Part shown: piece by piece, positions 47,267 to 56,289 of the stretch
Layout: each line of letters opens with the position of its first letter
How positions within the stretch are numbered: the stretch's first letter is position 1
Origin: Nymphaea colorata
Taxonomy: Eukaryota > Streptophyta > Magnoliopsida > Nymphaeales > Nymphaeaceae
DNA: 64,000 nucleotides
Assembly (NCBI RefSeq): GCF_008831285.2
Contig: NC_045138.2
Span: forward strand, 15,202,571-15,266,570
Direction: 5' to 3'
The notes under the pieces: model-generated
The model's database searches: none
What the model was told of the DNA's origin: nothing
The model's input: only the letters and a program-made list of their open reading frames with translations
Made by a program: the position numbers and the translations under genes

Positions 47267-47950
47267 ATGGCAGAGTATGCACAGCCTGCCACGGGCTGTG
47301 CACAGCAGGAGTCATACGCCGCCACTGCGTATCAGCGGCTGTCGCATCATCATCATCCTCATACAATCACCTCCTGCGCATTCATATTCTCTACCTTGAT
47401 GGCCTTAATCGTGACCAGTATCTTTGTCGTACTATTCATCTTGTTGATCATCTTCCGTCTCCAACTCCCCGATTTCTCTGTCACTCACGCCACTATCTCC
47501 TTTTCCAACTCCTCTGGGAACCAATTGACGGCCAACTGGGATGTGAACGTCACCATCTTCAATGGGAACAAGCACTTGGGAGTCAACTATCAGTACGTCA
47601 CGGCCGCCATTGGCAATAAGGACGACCCTTTGGCCAACACATCCCTCCCTCCACTCTACCAGAGGAAGCAGAACACTACCACCATCTCTTTCCACATTGT
47701 CATCCACTTCGGCAGCAAATCGATGAAAGTCTCCGAATCGAAGGCAAGCCAGTTAAAAACTAAGTCCGCTCCAAGTGATGGTATGGCTTATTTCGACATG
47801 CAGTTGCAGTCGGCAATGCAGTAAAAATCCGGCCGGTGGCGTACCCTGAAGGTTTACTGTGAAGGATTGGAGATTGATTGGGCCTCCTCAGGAGACGATC
47901 TGGGTTTCGGAAGATTGAAGTCAGTTCACCAGTGTGCCACTCATCGTTGA
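47267..47950 (+). pseudogene. NHL (LEA_2) gene with an in-frame premature stop
   Basis: The frame opens with MAEYAQPATGC, has a membrane span at about residues 40-63 and a clear LEA_2 domain (LPDFSVTHATISFSNSSGN, NGNKHLGVNY, LPPLYQRKQNTTTI), then meets TAA at 47822-47824 after 185 aa. The frame stays open beyond it for 41 codons to TGA at 47948-47950. Those codons (GRWRTLKVYCEGLEIDW, then GRLKSVHQCATH) match the normal C-terminus of the neighbour at 49855, where the same position is Phe (QFKS). This is a single nonsense change with no further decay visible, so the lesion is young. It may encode a truncated protein lacking the last beta-strands, or be a new pseudogene. Confidence 0.8.
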
Positions 47951-49434
47951 GTTTGAGGCCCTTCAACTCCCCTGTTTCTAGCTCTCCATGTAAATTTTTT
48001 GAGTTAACCACAAACTTATCATGATTGTACGTTGAGGGGATTCAATTCATTTTTTTGATGCAGGAATTGAGATCAACCTGACGCAGGATGGTCAAATCAT
48101 TAACATCTTTTATGATAGATGAAAATTATGGTGCTTTTAGCTACAAATTTTAATCATTTGGCCATCTATCGAGTGACATCAGGCGGCTGCAATACTTGTC
48201 GTTGAATTAACCTGCTGAATATTCATATAGTGCCATGCAAAATTATGCAAACTTTACAGGTAGAAACTTTCCAGTTATCAAATTAAATTGATCGGAGATG
48301 CATAGGCCTCATTCACATAAAAAATGTGCGAGTGTAAAAATGCTTCAAAAAATGTCGGCAAATTTGGATCTAATATCTCTTCCGAGTAAGTTGGTAACCA
48401 CATTATGAATCATCAACCCCTGTATCTGCATTTTGGTTAAATGGGTGACACTGTAATGGAATAGTATGTAATGGAATAGTATATTAACACTGAGATTAGC
48501 AGCAGGCAATATAAAAAATCATGATCCTGACTGGCCCTGTATCTAGCAGCTATAAAAACATCAGCATTGCCACGCTTGACATGAGCAAGGTAAGGCGTTA
48601 TTTGTGTCAGTGTTCTGCCATGTGGAACATTCTGCCATACGGTAAGAACAACAAGAGAGTATTTGATAAAAATATTTAGGACTGTGTTCTTCAAACACGC
48701 GTTTCCAAAACACTTATTTCATGAGCACCATGTTCTTATTTTTGAAAATATGGCGTAATTATATCTTATACTTGATTATTGAATCTAAGAACAACATCCA
48801 TAATTAGACCTAAACTGCAGCGTTTTGGGAACATATGCTTTGAGAACATGTATTTTAAGTAGGCAATATTCTTCTCGTTGAACACTCTCTAAAGATTGGA
48901 ACACTAAAATGTGGGAGGCATGTGATGCGGCTGCGAGAATAAAGAATCAAAATTAACAACCAGTACATGCTTTGACCGATCAAGTGTTCCGGATTGTATA
49001 CATCAGCTCACATGACGCTTGGTCATGTCACCTTACCATCAAAACAAATCACTAATTTAGAGGTGGTTCGGTTGCTGAAACAAGTATCTGAAACTGAACA
49101 TCTTGTTCTGCACTTACAAGGTGGCTAGGTGAGAGGTGAAATGCACAAAAAGTAATGACTACTTTGGTGTCCATTGCTGGATACAGCACGCCGAAACAGG
49201 ACACCATGTTCATGACATCTTTGGTGGTCGTCGTCTTGCTTGCGCAGTTTTGGTGAAATGCGTTGGGAGGACAACCTGAGCCTGAAAGGATGCAGCTATC
49301 AGACCCTCCCCAGGTTGTAACTGTACAACTATAACTTCGCACTTCCAGCTCCGAGTTGAGTCAAAAGCGAGCAAATCCCGTTGGACATTTTCCCATTCCA
49401 GCCAAGTCAATCTTGATAATTAGGCAGAACGATG
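47951..49434. other. Intergenic region within the NHL array
   Basis: 3' flank of the interrupted NHL copy and AT-rich DNA with no recognised gene. A 16-bp direct repeat (GTAATGGAATAGTAT) sits near 48453 and 48467. The minus-strand open frames at 49052-49410 are not family-like. Confidence 0.55.
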
Positions 49435-49854
49435 ATCTTGAATCTTAACGCGCTTTCTGCCATAAAGATATAACATTTTCCAGGTTGGGATCGCCTCCTT
49501 TTTAGGCCTCCTTCCGACGCCTTCGCTACCAAGAGAAACATCATTTCAAGATATCAGTTATTAGGATTTTTGGAGAAACTACGATCTGTGGATCTCGATA
49601 ACTATGGTTTTAGGACCTTCTTTGTTTGATGGTTTTCTGTTTTTCTCCTTTTCTAGGAAATTTACTGTTACCTATTTTTGGGAAACGGAAACCGAGATAT
49701 AGTTCCCCTCCCTCTGCTCTCTGCTGTTCTTAAATTTCCTATATTCCTTGCCTCCTTGGGGCCCAGTTTCCGCTTGTTCTTCCTCTCAAAAAAAGAGGGG
49801 GACATACAGCTTTTGGCCGGGAAAGGGCTCCCCGGCGGGCGGAGAAGCAGAAAG
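49435..49854 (+). promoter_or_regulatory. Upstream block shared with two other NHL genes (copy B)
   Basis: It begins with CTTAACGCGCTTTCTGCCATAA, then ACATTTTCCAGGTTGGGATC, CATCATTTCAAGAT, CTCCTTTTCTAGGAAATT and a leader with GTTCTTCCTCTC before the ATG at 49855. The GCGCTTTCTG(C/T)CATAA start is closest to copy C (54193 onward), and the leader is closest to copy A. The three genes were therefore duplicated together with 400-550 bp of upstream DNA. Confidence 0.7.
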
Positions 49855-50583
49855 ATGGCGGGGTACGGAATGCCCGCCGCGGGCTATCCACCTCAGTGTT
49901 CGCACCCCTCCGCTGCGTGTTCTCCGCCTCCGTATTACCCTCCTTATCCACCTCCCCAGCCCGATCAGACATACTACTATGGCGCCGCCGCCGGTGGCAA
50001 CCGTCACCGCACCTTTTTCCAGTGCTTGATATTATGCGCGACCACCATCTTCGTCGTGCTGAGCATTATTAGCTTCATCTTCTGGATCGTCTTCCGCCCT
50101 CAACTCCCGGATTTCTCTGTCACCGACGTCACTGTCTCCGGCTTCAACTTCTCTGGGAACGAATTATCGGCCAATTGGGACGTGAATGTCACCGCCTTTA
50201 ATGGCAACAAGAAGTTGAGAGTCAACTATGACTTCAACAAGGCCGCCATCTACTACGAAGGCGAGGTTTTGGCCGTCACTTCCCTTCCCCCTTTCTACCA
50301 GGACACGCAGACGACTACCACCATCCCTGTCCACCTCGCCACCGCCTCGACGTTTCTATCCGACTTCACATCAAACCAGCTAAAGTCCTCCCGAAGCAAT
50401 GGGGAGGCTTCTTTCGATATCCAGCTGCGGTTCGGTTTGCAGTTCAAGTCCCGCAAGTGGACGACTCGGTGGCGTACTCTGAGGATTTTATGCGAGAATG
50501 TGGAGATCGATTGGACCACCTCAGGAAGCAACCCGGCCGTCGGAAGATTGAAATCAGCCGGCCGGTGTCTCGCGTATCATTGA
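49855..50583 (+). CDS. LEA_2 / NHL membrane protein, intact array member
   Basis: Single exon, 242 aa. The start MAGYGMPAAGYPPQC leads into a Pro/Tyr-rich cytosolic segment (residues 10-45, several PPYYPP/YPPPQP motifs), then a membrane span at about 54-79 (FFQCLILCATTIFVVLSII). The LEA_2 domain follows (LPDFSVTDVTVSGFNFSGN 84-102, WDVNVTAFNGNKK, YYEGEVLAVTSLPPFYQ, TTTTIPVHL), ending WRTLRILCENVEIDW and RLKSAGRC. Length and order are normal for NHL proteins. It is the best-preserved copy and a good reference for the array. Codon use is GC-rich at third positions. It is probably membrane located and stress or defence linked by family; the exact role is unknown. An ATG-independent upstream extension of the frame (to 49678) starts at a non-ATG codon and is not used. 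Confidence 0.85.
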   Translation: MAGYGMPAAGYPPQCSHPSAACSPPPYYPPYPPPQPDQTYYYGAAAGGNRHRTFFQCLILCATTIFVVLSIISFIFWIVFRPQLPDFSVTDVTVSGFNFSGNELSANWDVNVTAFNGNKKLRVNYDFNKAAIYYEGEVLAVTSLPPFYQDTQTTTTIPVHLATASTFLSDFTSNQLKSSRSNGEASFDIQLRFGLQFKSRKWTTRWRTLRILCENVEIDWTTSGSNPAVGRLKSAGRCLAYH

Positions 50584-50879
50584 GCGTGATGCCCTTCTCA
50601 TCCTCTGTTTCTTCTGATCTTTTGCTTAGTAACTGCTTCGGAAAATGTACAGAATCACGAATTAGCAGGGCTGTGCTGCAAATTCTTGTACCATTCGTTG
50701 GTTGTGTTGAGTTCCTTCGTTAAACCAGCGATGGCAATGAATAAGTTCGAGATAATGGGGAAAATGAATGAGAGAAGAGAAGATTCAGATATTCATCGTA
50801 TATATAGCAGCATTTGTGAATAGTACAAAAAGAACGATATCTGCGATTGTTTTATTCAAACTTAAAATTTAAATCTTTA

Positions 50880-50881
<2 letters not shown>

Positions 50882-50938
<57 letters not shown>
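50882..50938. repeat. (TA)n microsatellite, about 28 units
   Basis: Uninterrupted TA repeats, immediately followed by ATCAGGCTGAGTTGGACCCACCGAGCT. That flank resembles part of the element at 51810-52080 (ATCAGGCTAAATCGAACCCACCGGGCT), whose middle is also TA-rich, so the microsatellite may have grown inside a copy of that element. Confidence 0.9.
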
Positions 50939-50939
<1 letters not shown>

Positions 50940-50984
50940 CAATTATCAGGCTGAGTTGGACCCACCGAGCTTTGGGCAACTTCA

Positions 50985-51500
50985 GAGGAGTGGGGCTTCA
51001 CTACTTAGTTTTTCTAACTCTTAGGAATATAGACGCAAAGCTTAGGGAGGGCTATGACCTTATCGATCCACACTTATCATTTTCCTAATTCTTGAAGATG
51101 ATGGTTCTTGATGGATGTTTTATACTTCAGCTATCATATACAGTTGACTTAACCCGGCCCTATGATCATGTGTTTAGCTCCAATGGTATTTCCTTACTCT
51201 TTTCTGCAATTATATATATTGATGATTGAAAATCACATTCAATTGATTGTGTTAAAGAAGCTGATGAGTGATGAAGAAAGAAGACAGATCAATGATGATA
51301 CGCATTTGAATCAAATGGTATGCAATTTTATGAGATCCAACATCAATTTCTATTTGAAGGACCCAGTCTGTAAACATCAGGAAAAATATAATATTCGAAA
51401 GCACATTCTACGGACAAGCATGGCCTGCAGTTGGCTTTCTTGAATTTATTCGTTATCGAAGTCAACCATTGCTGGATATTATCTTTAAGGGGTTCAAATT
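50985..51500 (+). pseudogene. DUF247 family gene fragment, copy 1
   Basis: Conceptual frames show KLREGYDLIDPHL, then FLKMMVLDGCFILQL, then DHVFSSNGISLL and, in another frame, LMIENHIQLIVLKKLMSDEE. These correspond to the conserved DUF247 motifs (MMVLDGCFILEL; DMLLLENQIPLLVL). The piece lacks the N-terminal part and transmembrane C-terminus and changes frame, so it is a broken host gene copy. A related copy lies about 1.17 kb downstream. DUF247 genes are plant specific and often clustered; some act in grass self-incompatibility loci. Confidence 0.75.
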
Positions 51501-51809
51501 AATGGCCCCAGTTGTTCCTGTCTGGATGTTTAAACTTCTGGATGGAGGAATTTATAAGAAAATTGATTTATGATCTGCCCAAGCTTTTTTTATCAAGTAG
51601 GAACCCATTTTTAGAAGAAAGAACCATATAGTTAGTTGAAAATTAGTTTGGATGTAGATAATTCGTGCTTAGTCTTCCTTGCATTGATATTCACAAGATG
51701 GTTACTTATAACCACAAGATACCCATAGATGGTTACTTACTTGGAAGCACATCTTCATAAGAAAAATTTACTCTCTATGGAACATCACAAGGAGAGAGTT
51801 GTAAGCAGA

Positions 51810-52080
51810 ATTAGAGCTGGGCATCTGGCTGGGCCGCAACCTATAACTATGCCCGGGCCTGGCTTGACAACTCGAAACCCAAGCCTAGCCCGATTAACAT
51901 TAAAAATATATTTTTAATTTACAAATATAATTGACATAATAAAATAATATATAATATATATAAATAATATTTAAATATAAATCATCAGGCTAAATCGAAC
52001 CCACCGGGCTGGCGAATAACTTATCGGGCCAACTCGAGCCCGGCCCGAAGCACAAAATTTTCTAGCTCGGTCACTTACAG
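51810..52080. mobile_element. Non-autonomous element with GGGCCGGGC/GGCCCGG-like ends
   Basis: The left part (51810-51880) has GAGCTGGGCATCTGGCTGGGCC and CCCGGGCCTGGC; the right part (52000-52080) has GGGCCAACTCGAGCCCGGCCCG and ends near TAGCTCGGTC. The ends are imperfect inverted partners around a TA-rich centre (51900-51975). This style is typical of small plant DNA elements. It separates the two DUF247 fragments. Confidence 0.55.
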
Positions 52081-52134
52081 TCACTTGCAATGGTAATTAG
52101 AAATGAATTGGCTTGACAGTTTTGAGTCTTAGGT

Positions 52135-52575
52135 CATGGGTAGCTAGAGACGTTATTCATGTCCAAATTGAATATATTTAAAGACCATCTTCTCAAGGAA
52201 TGTTAAAACAAAACTTAGGGAGTGCTATGACGTTATTGATCCATACTTATCATTTTCCTAATTCTTCAAGATAATGGTTCTTGATGGATGTTTTATACTT
52301 GAGCTATTTTGTACAGCTGACCCATCCCAGCCATATGATCATGTTTTTAGCTCCGATTGTATTTCCTTACTCTCTTCTGCAACTAGATATGTTGGTGCTT
52401 GAAAATCAGATTCCACTGATTGTACTAAGGATGCTGATAAGTGTTTAAAGAAGGAAGAAAGATCAATGGTGATACACATTTGAATCAAATGAGACGCAAT
52501 TTTTATGAGATCAAACATCAATTTCTATTTGAAGGATCAAGTCTGCATGTTTTAGATTGTTACGTGTCAGATTGA
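52135..52575 (+). pseudogene. DUF247 family gene fragment, copy 2
   Basis: About 400 bp align with copy 1, including the block encoding MVLDGCFILEL, YDHVFSSD and, in a second frame, DMLVLENQIPLIVLRMLIS. Here the LENQIPL motif is kept, whereas copy 1 reads IENHIQL, so copy 2 is closer to a working DUF247 sequence at that point. It is frame-broken and truncated on both sides, hence a pseudogene. Confidence 0.75.
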
Positions 52576-54149
52576 GAGAGCTGACGGAGAGAGTTTACAT
52601 AGAGGACTGTTGCTCCTACCATGCATTATAATATAGCAGTGGTGGAGTGAGAACAAACTTCTGGAGGGGCACCCATTCACATATTTTTATTTTAAAAACA
52701 CCGTTATCTATATAACATAACAAATATTTGAAAATGTTATATCAAAAATAAAGAAACATTGAAGAGCCGGTGTATATGTTGGGTCAGCCTCTGTAACATA
52801 GCATTTTAGGCCACATGATCCAAAAGCTTGGTTTATATTGGTAAGATATTTTGTCCCATATACTCGTCTAATCAAATATAAGGTAGTTTTATAATGAACA
52901 TGACAAACTCAAAATACCGTTTTCATTCTCAACTTGTGATTAGAGTTCTATTATGTCGGCTATGTTTCAACATGTATGCGTCGCACACAGTTGTATTGAT
53001 GAGACTACTTCATGCTTTTCGATCTCTACACTTTTATAGAAATTAATACAAACTTTTTCTTGAAAAAAACAAAAAATCCAAATTGTACTTTCACCAAAAT
53101 TTTAATAATTAAGAAACCAGAGACAGCGGATGTATAGCTGGTCACAAGGAAGACAAGATTTCGGATCCGAACGCATCCTAAACGAAACCGATCGAACCAA
53201 CCAAGCTGACCGGCCGGCGGCCAACTCTAACCAGCTGGGTTGGGCCAGGCTGATGCCAAAGCATTTTCAGGTATGCACATTGGTTGTTTATATGAATCTA
53301 TAACCATTGCTACCTTACGGAGACTGCATGCCAATCAAAATGGATCCAAATAATAACCGGTGTGAACTAGACTTGAGATGCAAAAGCATCAAGTAGTTGA
53401 GAAACTAAAAGAGGTACACAATTTTTGGAATCCAGAGCGTGTTTTTATCCAGGAATATGAGCTTTTAGATTTGAGGGAGTCGAGATAGAAATTTTCAGAA
53501 AGGTGTTTACCCACTGTTTGATAAGGCAGGCAGAAGCATCACACCATGTTTTTGCTTTTAGAGAGCACATGACAAGAAATACATCGTTGTAAACACGTTA
53601 CAAAAATACTTCTTATTCTTGTTTAAAGAAAAATAATGTTATTATGTCCTGCATTTGATTGGATTTGAAAAGTATATTTATAATACCTTATCAGATATAA
53701 AGTCCGTGGAATGGTGCCCCTTGAATCAGTTGGAAGGCCTAAGCCTGAATGGTAAGTGTGAGAGCCAGATTTGGTTGAAAGGCACTGACCATTTACTTGA
53801 AGAACATTTTACATATAATTATGTAAAAATTTAGGGCATAGTTGGCTGATTTGCCAATTGGTTGGGGAACCACCCGAGTCAAGTCGGGTCGCTAAAAAAT
53901 CTGGGCACGAGTCAAGGCTGGCTCAGCTTGCTCCTAACTCCCTTCAACTCGGAATGACTCAGCCTGACTAGGCTTGATTCGCCTGATTGAAGTTATTTTA
54001 AAACTCAACCAAGTCAATAAATCAATTCGCTGACTCGAGTCACTAGTTTGCCAGATAGCTATGATTTAGGGTCAATCAATACATACATAAATGAGAAATT
54101 TTTTTTTGGACTATGTGGAATTGTGACCTTTATTCCACTTGACATTTCC
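52576..54149. other. Intergenic region between DUF247 fragments and the next NHL gene
   Basis: No gene recognised. It contains an element terminus-like AGTGGTGGAGTGAGAAC near 52640 and a probable non-autonomous element at 53834-54070. The rest is AT-rich. Confidence 0.55.
53834..54070. mobile_element. Possible small element rich in GACTCGAGTC/ACTCAGCC words
   Basis: Dense GAGTCAAGTCGGGTC, CACGAGTCAAGGC, GACTCAGCCTGACT and CTGACTCGAGTCAC words occur, with CATAGTTGGCTGATTTGCC on the left and an imperfect reverse-complement partner (CATAGCTATCTGGC) on the right. Non-coding, limits approximate. Confidence 0.4.
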
Positions 54150-54428
54150 TATTCAACAAAATGAATCTTATTGATTTTGCAAATGATGACATTGATTCTT
54201 AGCGCGCTTTCTGTCATAAAAATGTAACATTTTCAGGCAGGGATCCCCTCCATTTCAGGTAATCTTTCCCCATTAAACTTCATTTCAAGATTCCTTCCTT
54301 GTTTGATTATCTTCTGTTTTGTCACTCCTTTTCTAGGAAATTGAGTGCATCGATTTCTGGGAAACCCACCTCTTATTTTTTAGCACAAGAGAACCTCTCG
54401 CGCATCCGCTGACGGGAAAAGCAAAAGG
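54150..54428 (+). promoter_or_regulatory. Upstream block shared with two other NHL genes (copy C)
   Basis: AAAATGAATCTTATTGATTTTGC, TTAGCGCGCTTTCTGTCATAA, AACATTTTCAGGCAGGGATC, CTTCATTTCAAGATT, TTTTCTAGGAAATTGA and a CTCTCGCGC leader occur in the same order as in copies A and B, before the ATG at 54429. It is shorter than copy B because part of the middle is missing. Confidence 0.65.
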
Positions 54429-55094
54429 ATGGCGGAGGATGCAAAGGTCACAAAGGATTGTCCACCGCAGGAGTCGTGCTCCGCCGCTGCGCATCCTCCG
54501 GCGCCGCATTGTTCTTATCCAAACGCCCATTCCTTGACCATAATCGCGACCATCGGTTTCCTCTTGTTGGGCAGTGTCATCCTCAACTTGTTTATGGCCT
54601 TCCGTCCCCAGCACCCGGATTTCTTTGTCACAGGTGCCACTCTCTCCTTTCTCAACTCTTCCGGCGACCAACCGACGGCAGATTCCGATGTCAAAATCAC
54701 CGTCTTCAATGGAAACAAGAAGTTTGGAGTCAAGTATGAGAATGTACGGGCCGCCATCGGCTACGAGGACGAGCCTCTGGCCAGCACCTCGATCCCTTCT
54801 TTCTACCAGGAGAAGCAGAACACTACCACCGTCCCTGTGCATCTTGCCATCCACTTTGCCAACGCCTCGAATTCATGCGAGCTGAAGTCCGGCGCCAGAA
54901 GAGAGGGGAAGGTTTATTTGAACGTGCAGCTGTGGTCGTCGGTGCAGTTCAACGGCGGTCCTTGGCGGATCCGGTGGCAGGCTTTGAAGGTTGACTGTCA
55001 CAATGTGGTGATCGATTGGCCGCCTCCCTCAGGAGGCTATCCGCTGTTTGGAACATTGAACTCAGTCCGTCGGTGTGCAACTCATTGTTACTGA
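54429..55094 (+). CDS. LEA_2 / NHL membrane protein, array member
   Basis: Single exon, 221 aa. MAEDAKVTKDCPPQESC leads to a short Pro/Ala-rich cytosolic segment, a membrane span at about residues 35-57 (LTIIATIGFLLLGSVILNLF) and the LEA_2 domain (HPDFFVTGATLSFLNSSGD, ITVFNGNKKFGVKY, SIPSFYQEKQNTTTVPVHL, WRIRWQALKVDC, VVIDWPP), ending RRCATHC. It shares the CPPQES/CAQQES N-terminus and NSSG motif with the interrupted copy at 47267 and is closer to it than to 49855. WDVNV of the relatives reads SDVKI here, losing a conserved Trp. The frame is complete and it is probably functional. Confidence 0.83.
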   Translation: MAEDAKVTKDCPPQESCSAAAHPPAPHCSYPNAHSLTIIATIGFLLLGSVILNLFMAFRPQHPDFFVTGATLSFLNSSGDQPTADSDVKITVFNGNKKFGVKYENVRAAIGYEDEPLASTSIPSFYQEKQNTTTVPVHLAIHFANASNSCELKSGARREGKVYLNVQLWSSVQFNGGPWRIRWQALKVDCHNVVIDWPPPSGGYPLFGTLNSVRRCATHCY

Positions 55095-55608
55095 CTTTGA
55101 TAGAACTTCTCGTTCCCTGTTTCTTGTGTTTCGTTTCCGATTTCTCTGCACTTCATGTAAATTAATTATTTGAGTTGGTTCTTGAGAGTTCACAACCTTA
55201 TAATTTTTTTGCTAAAAGGTATTTTAGCGTACCAATATGTTTAACATAGCACGCTTTAATTCAAGTTGCTTAGCGAGAAAATATTGATTTTTCTATCCAA
55301 ATTTTCATATTAAAGAAGCCACTAGTTTTTTAACTATTAGAAAAAAACATTAGACTCGAAAGGATAATTAACTTATAATATGTTTCCCATCAAATCACTC
55401 TTAGCCTGAGGATCACACTTATAGGATTTAATTGTATAGAATAAAAGTTTTAAGAGGTCGTTTTTTTCAGATACGGCCCTGTATCAGGAATGCTATGAAT
55501 TTAGTTTTTCTAAAACATCAACGTACATCAAATATATGTCATCCAATCTACAATCGGATGGCTCAGATCTCCTATTTATTTGGCCCTCCCTCTTCTCATA
55601 AATCCCTC

Positions 55609-55610
<2 letters not shown>

Positions 55611-55640
<30 letters not shown>
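55611..55640. repeat. (TC)n microsatellite
   Basis: About fifteen uninterrupted TC units downstream of the NHL gene at 54429-55094. Confidence 0.95.
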
Positions 55641-55645
<5 letters not shown>

Positions 55646-56257
55646 CTTGCACCAGGAGACTTCGCAGCTTTGCCTACCCATGATGGGTAAGGGAAAGGGG
55701 AGCCACCCCTGCTGTCGCAGATAAAATTACGTTGTTAAAATCAAATGCAAGTTTTTATTCACCTTTATTTTAAAAATAACTTCATACATGACGTTCAATA
55801 AACGATCACTATCATTTAAATTGGTTCAACGACTTATAATTAGTTTACATAGTTCTTGTATTTGCTTAATTGGTACATATATAATACATAGATTGCCACA
55901 TACAAAAATTAGTGGACGCTCCAAGTATGGGCATGTATTTTTTCATCTACAAGTCTTTGTTGGGTTATTTTCCACCAACATTGCAAACACTCATCCAAGG
56001 TCAACTTTCATACTCAAAATCGGTCTCGATCGTTTTGGCACGACGACAATGCTTGGGGACAACCGGTAAATCAGCCTTCTTCATGTGATACAGCTCTGTA
56101 TCGGGTGAATATATATATATAGTAGACTTCTCCATTTGGATTTAAAAGGAAAAATCCTAAGTTGGACTCTTACAGCATACTGTCCAATGCAATGCATTAA
56201 GTGGTGTTGTCAGCTGTTGGATGGAGCTCTAAATGGTAGGAAGATTATTTCAGCTTT

Positions 56258-56289
<32 letters not shown>

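Noticed and set aside
49678-49854. N-terminal extension of the NHL frame at 49855
   Set aside because: It begins at a non-ATG codon and overlaps the upstream block shared by the paralogues, where the others have no open frame.
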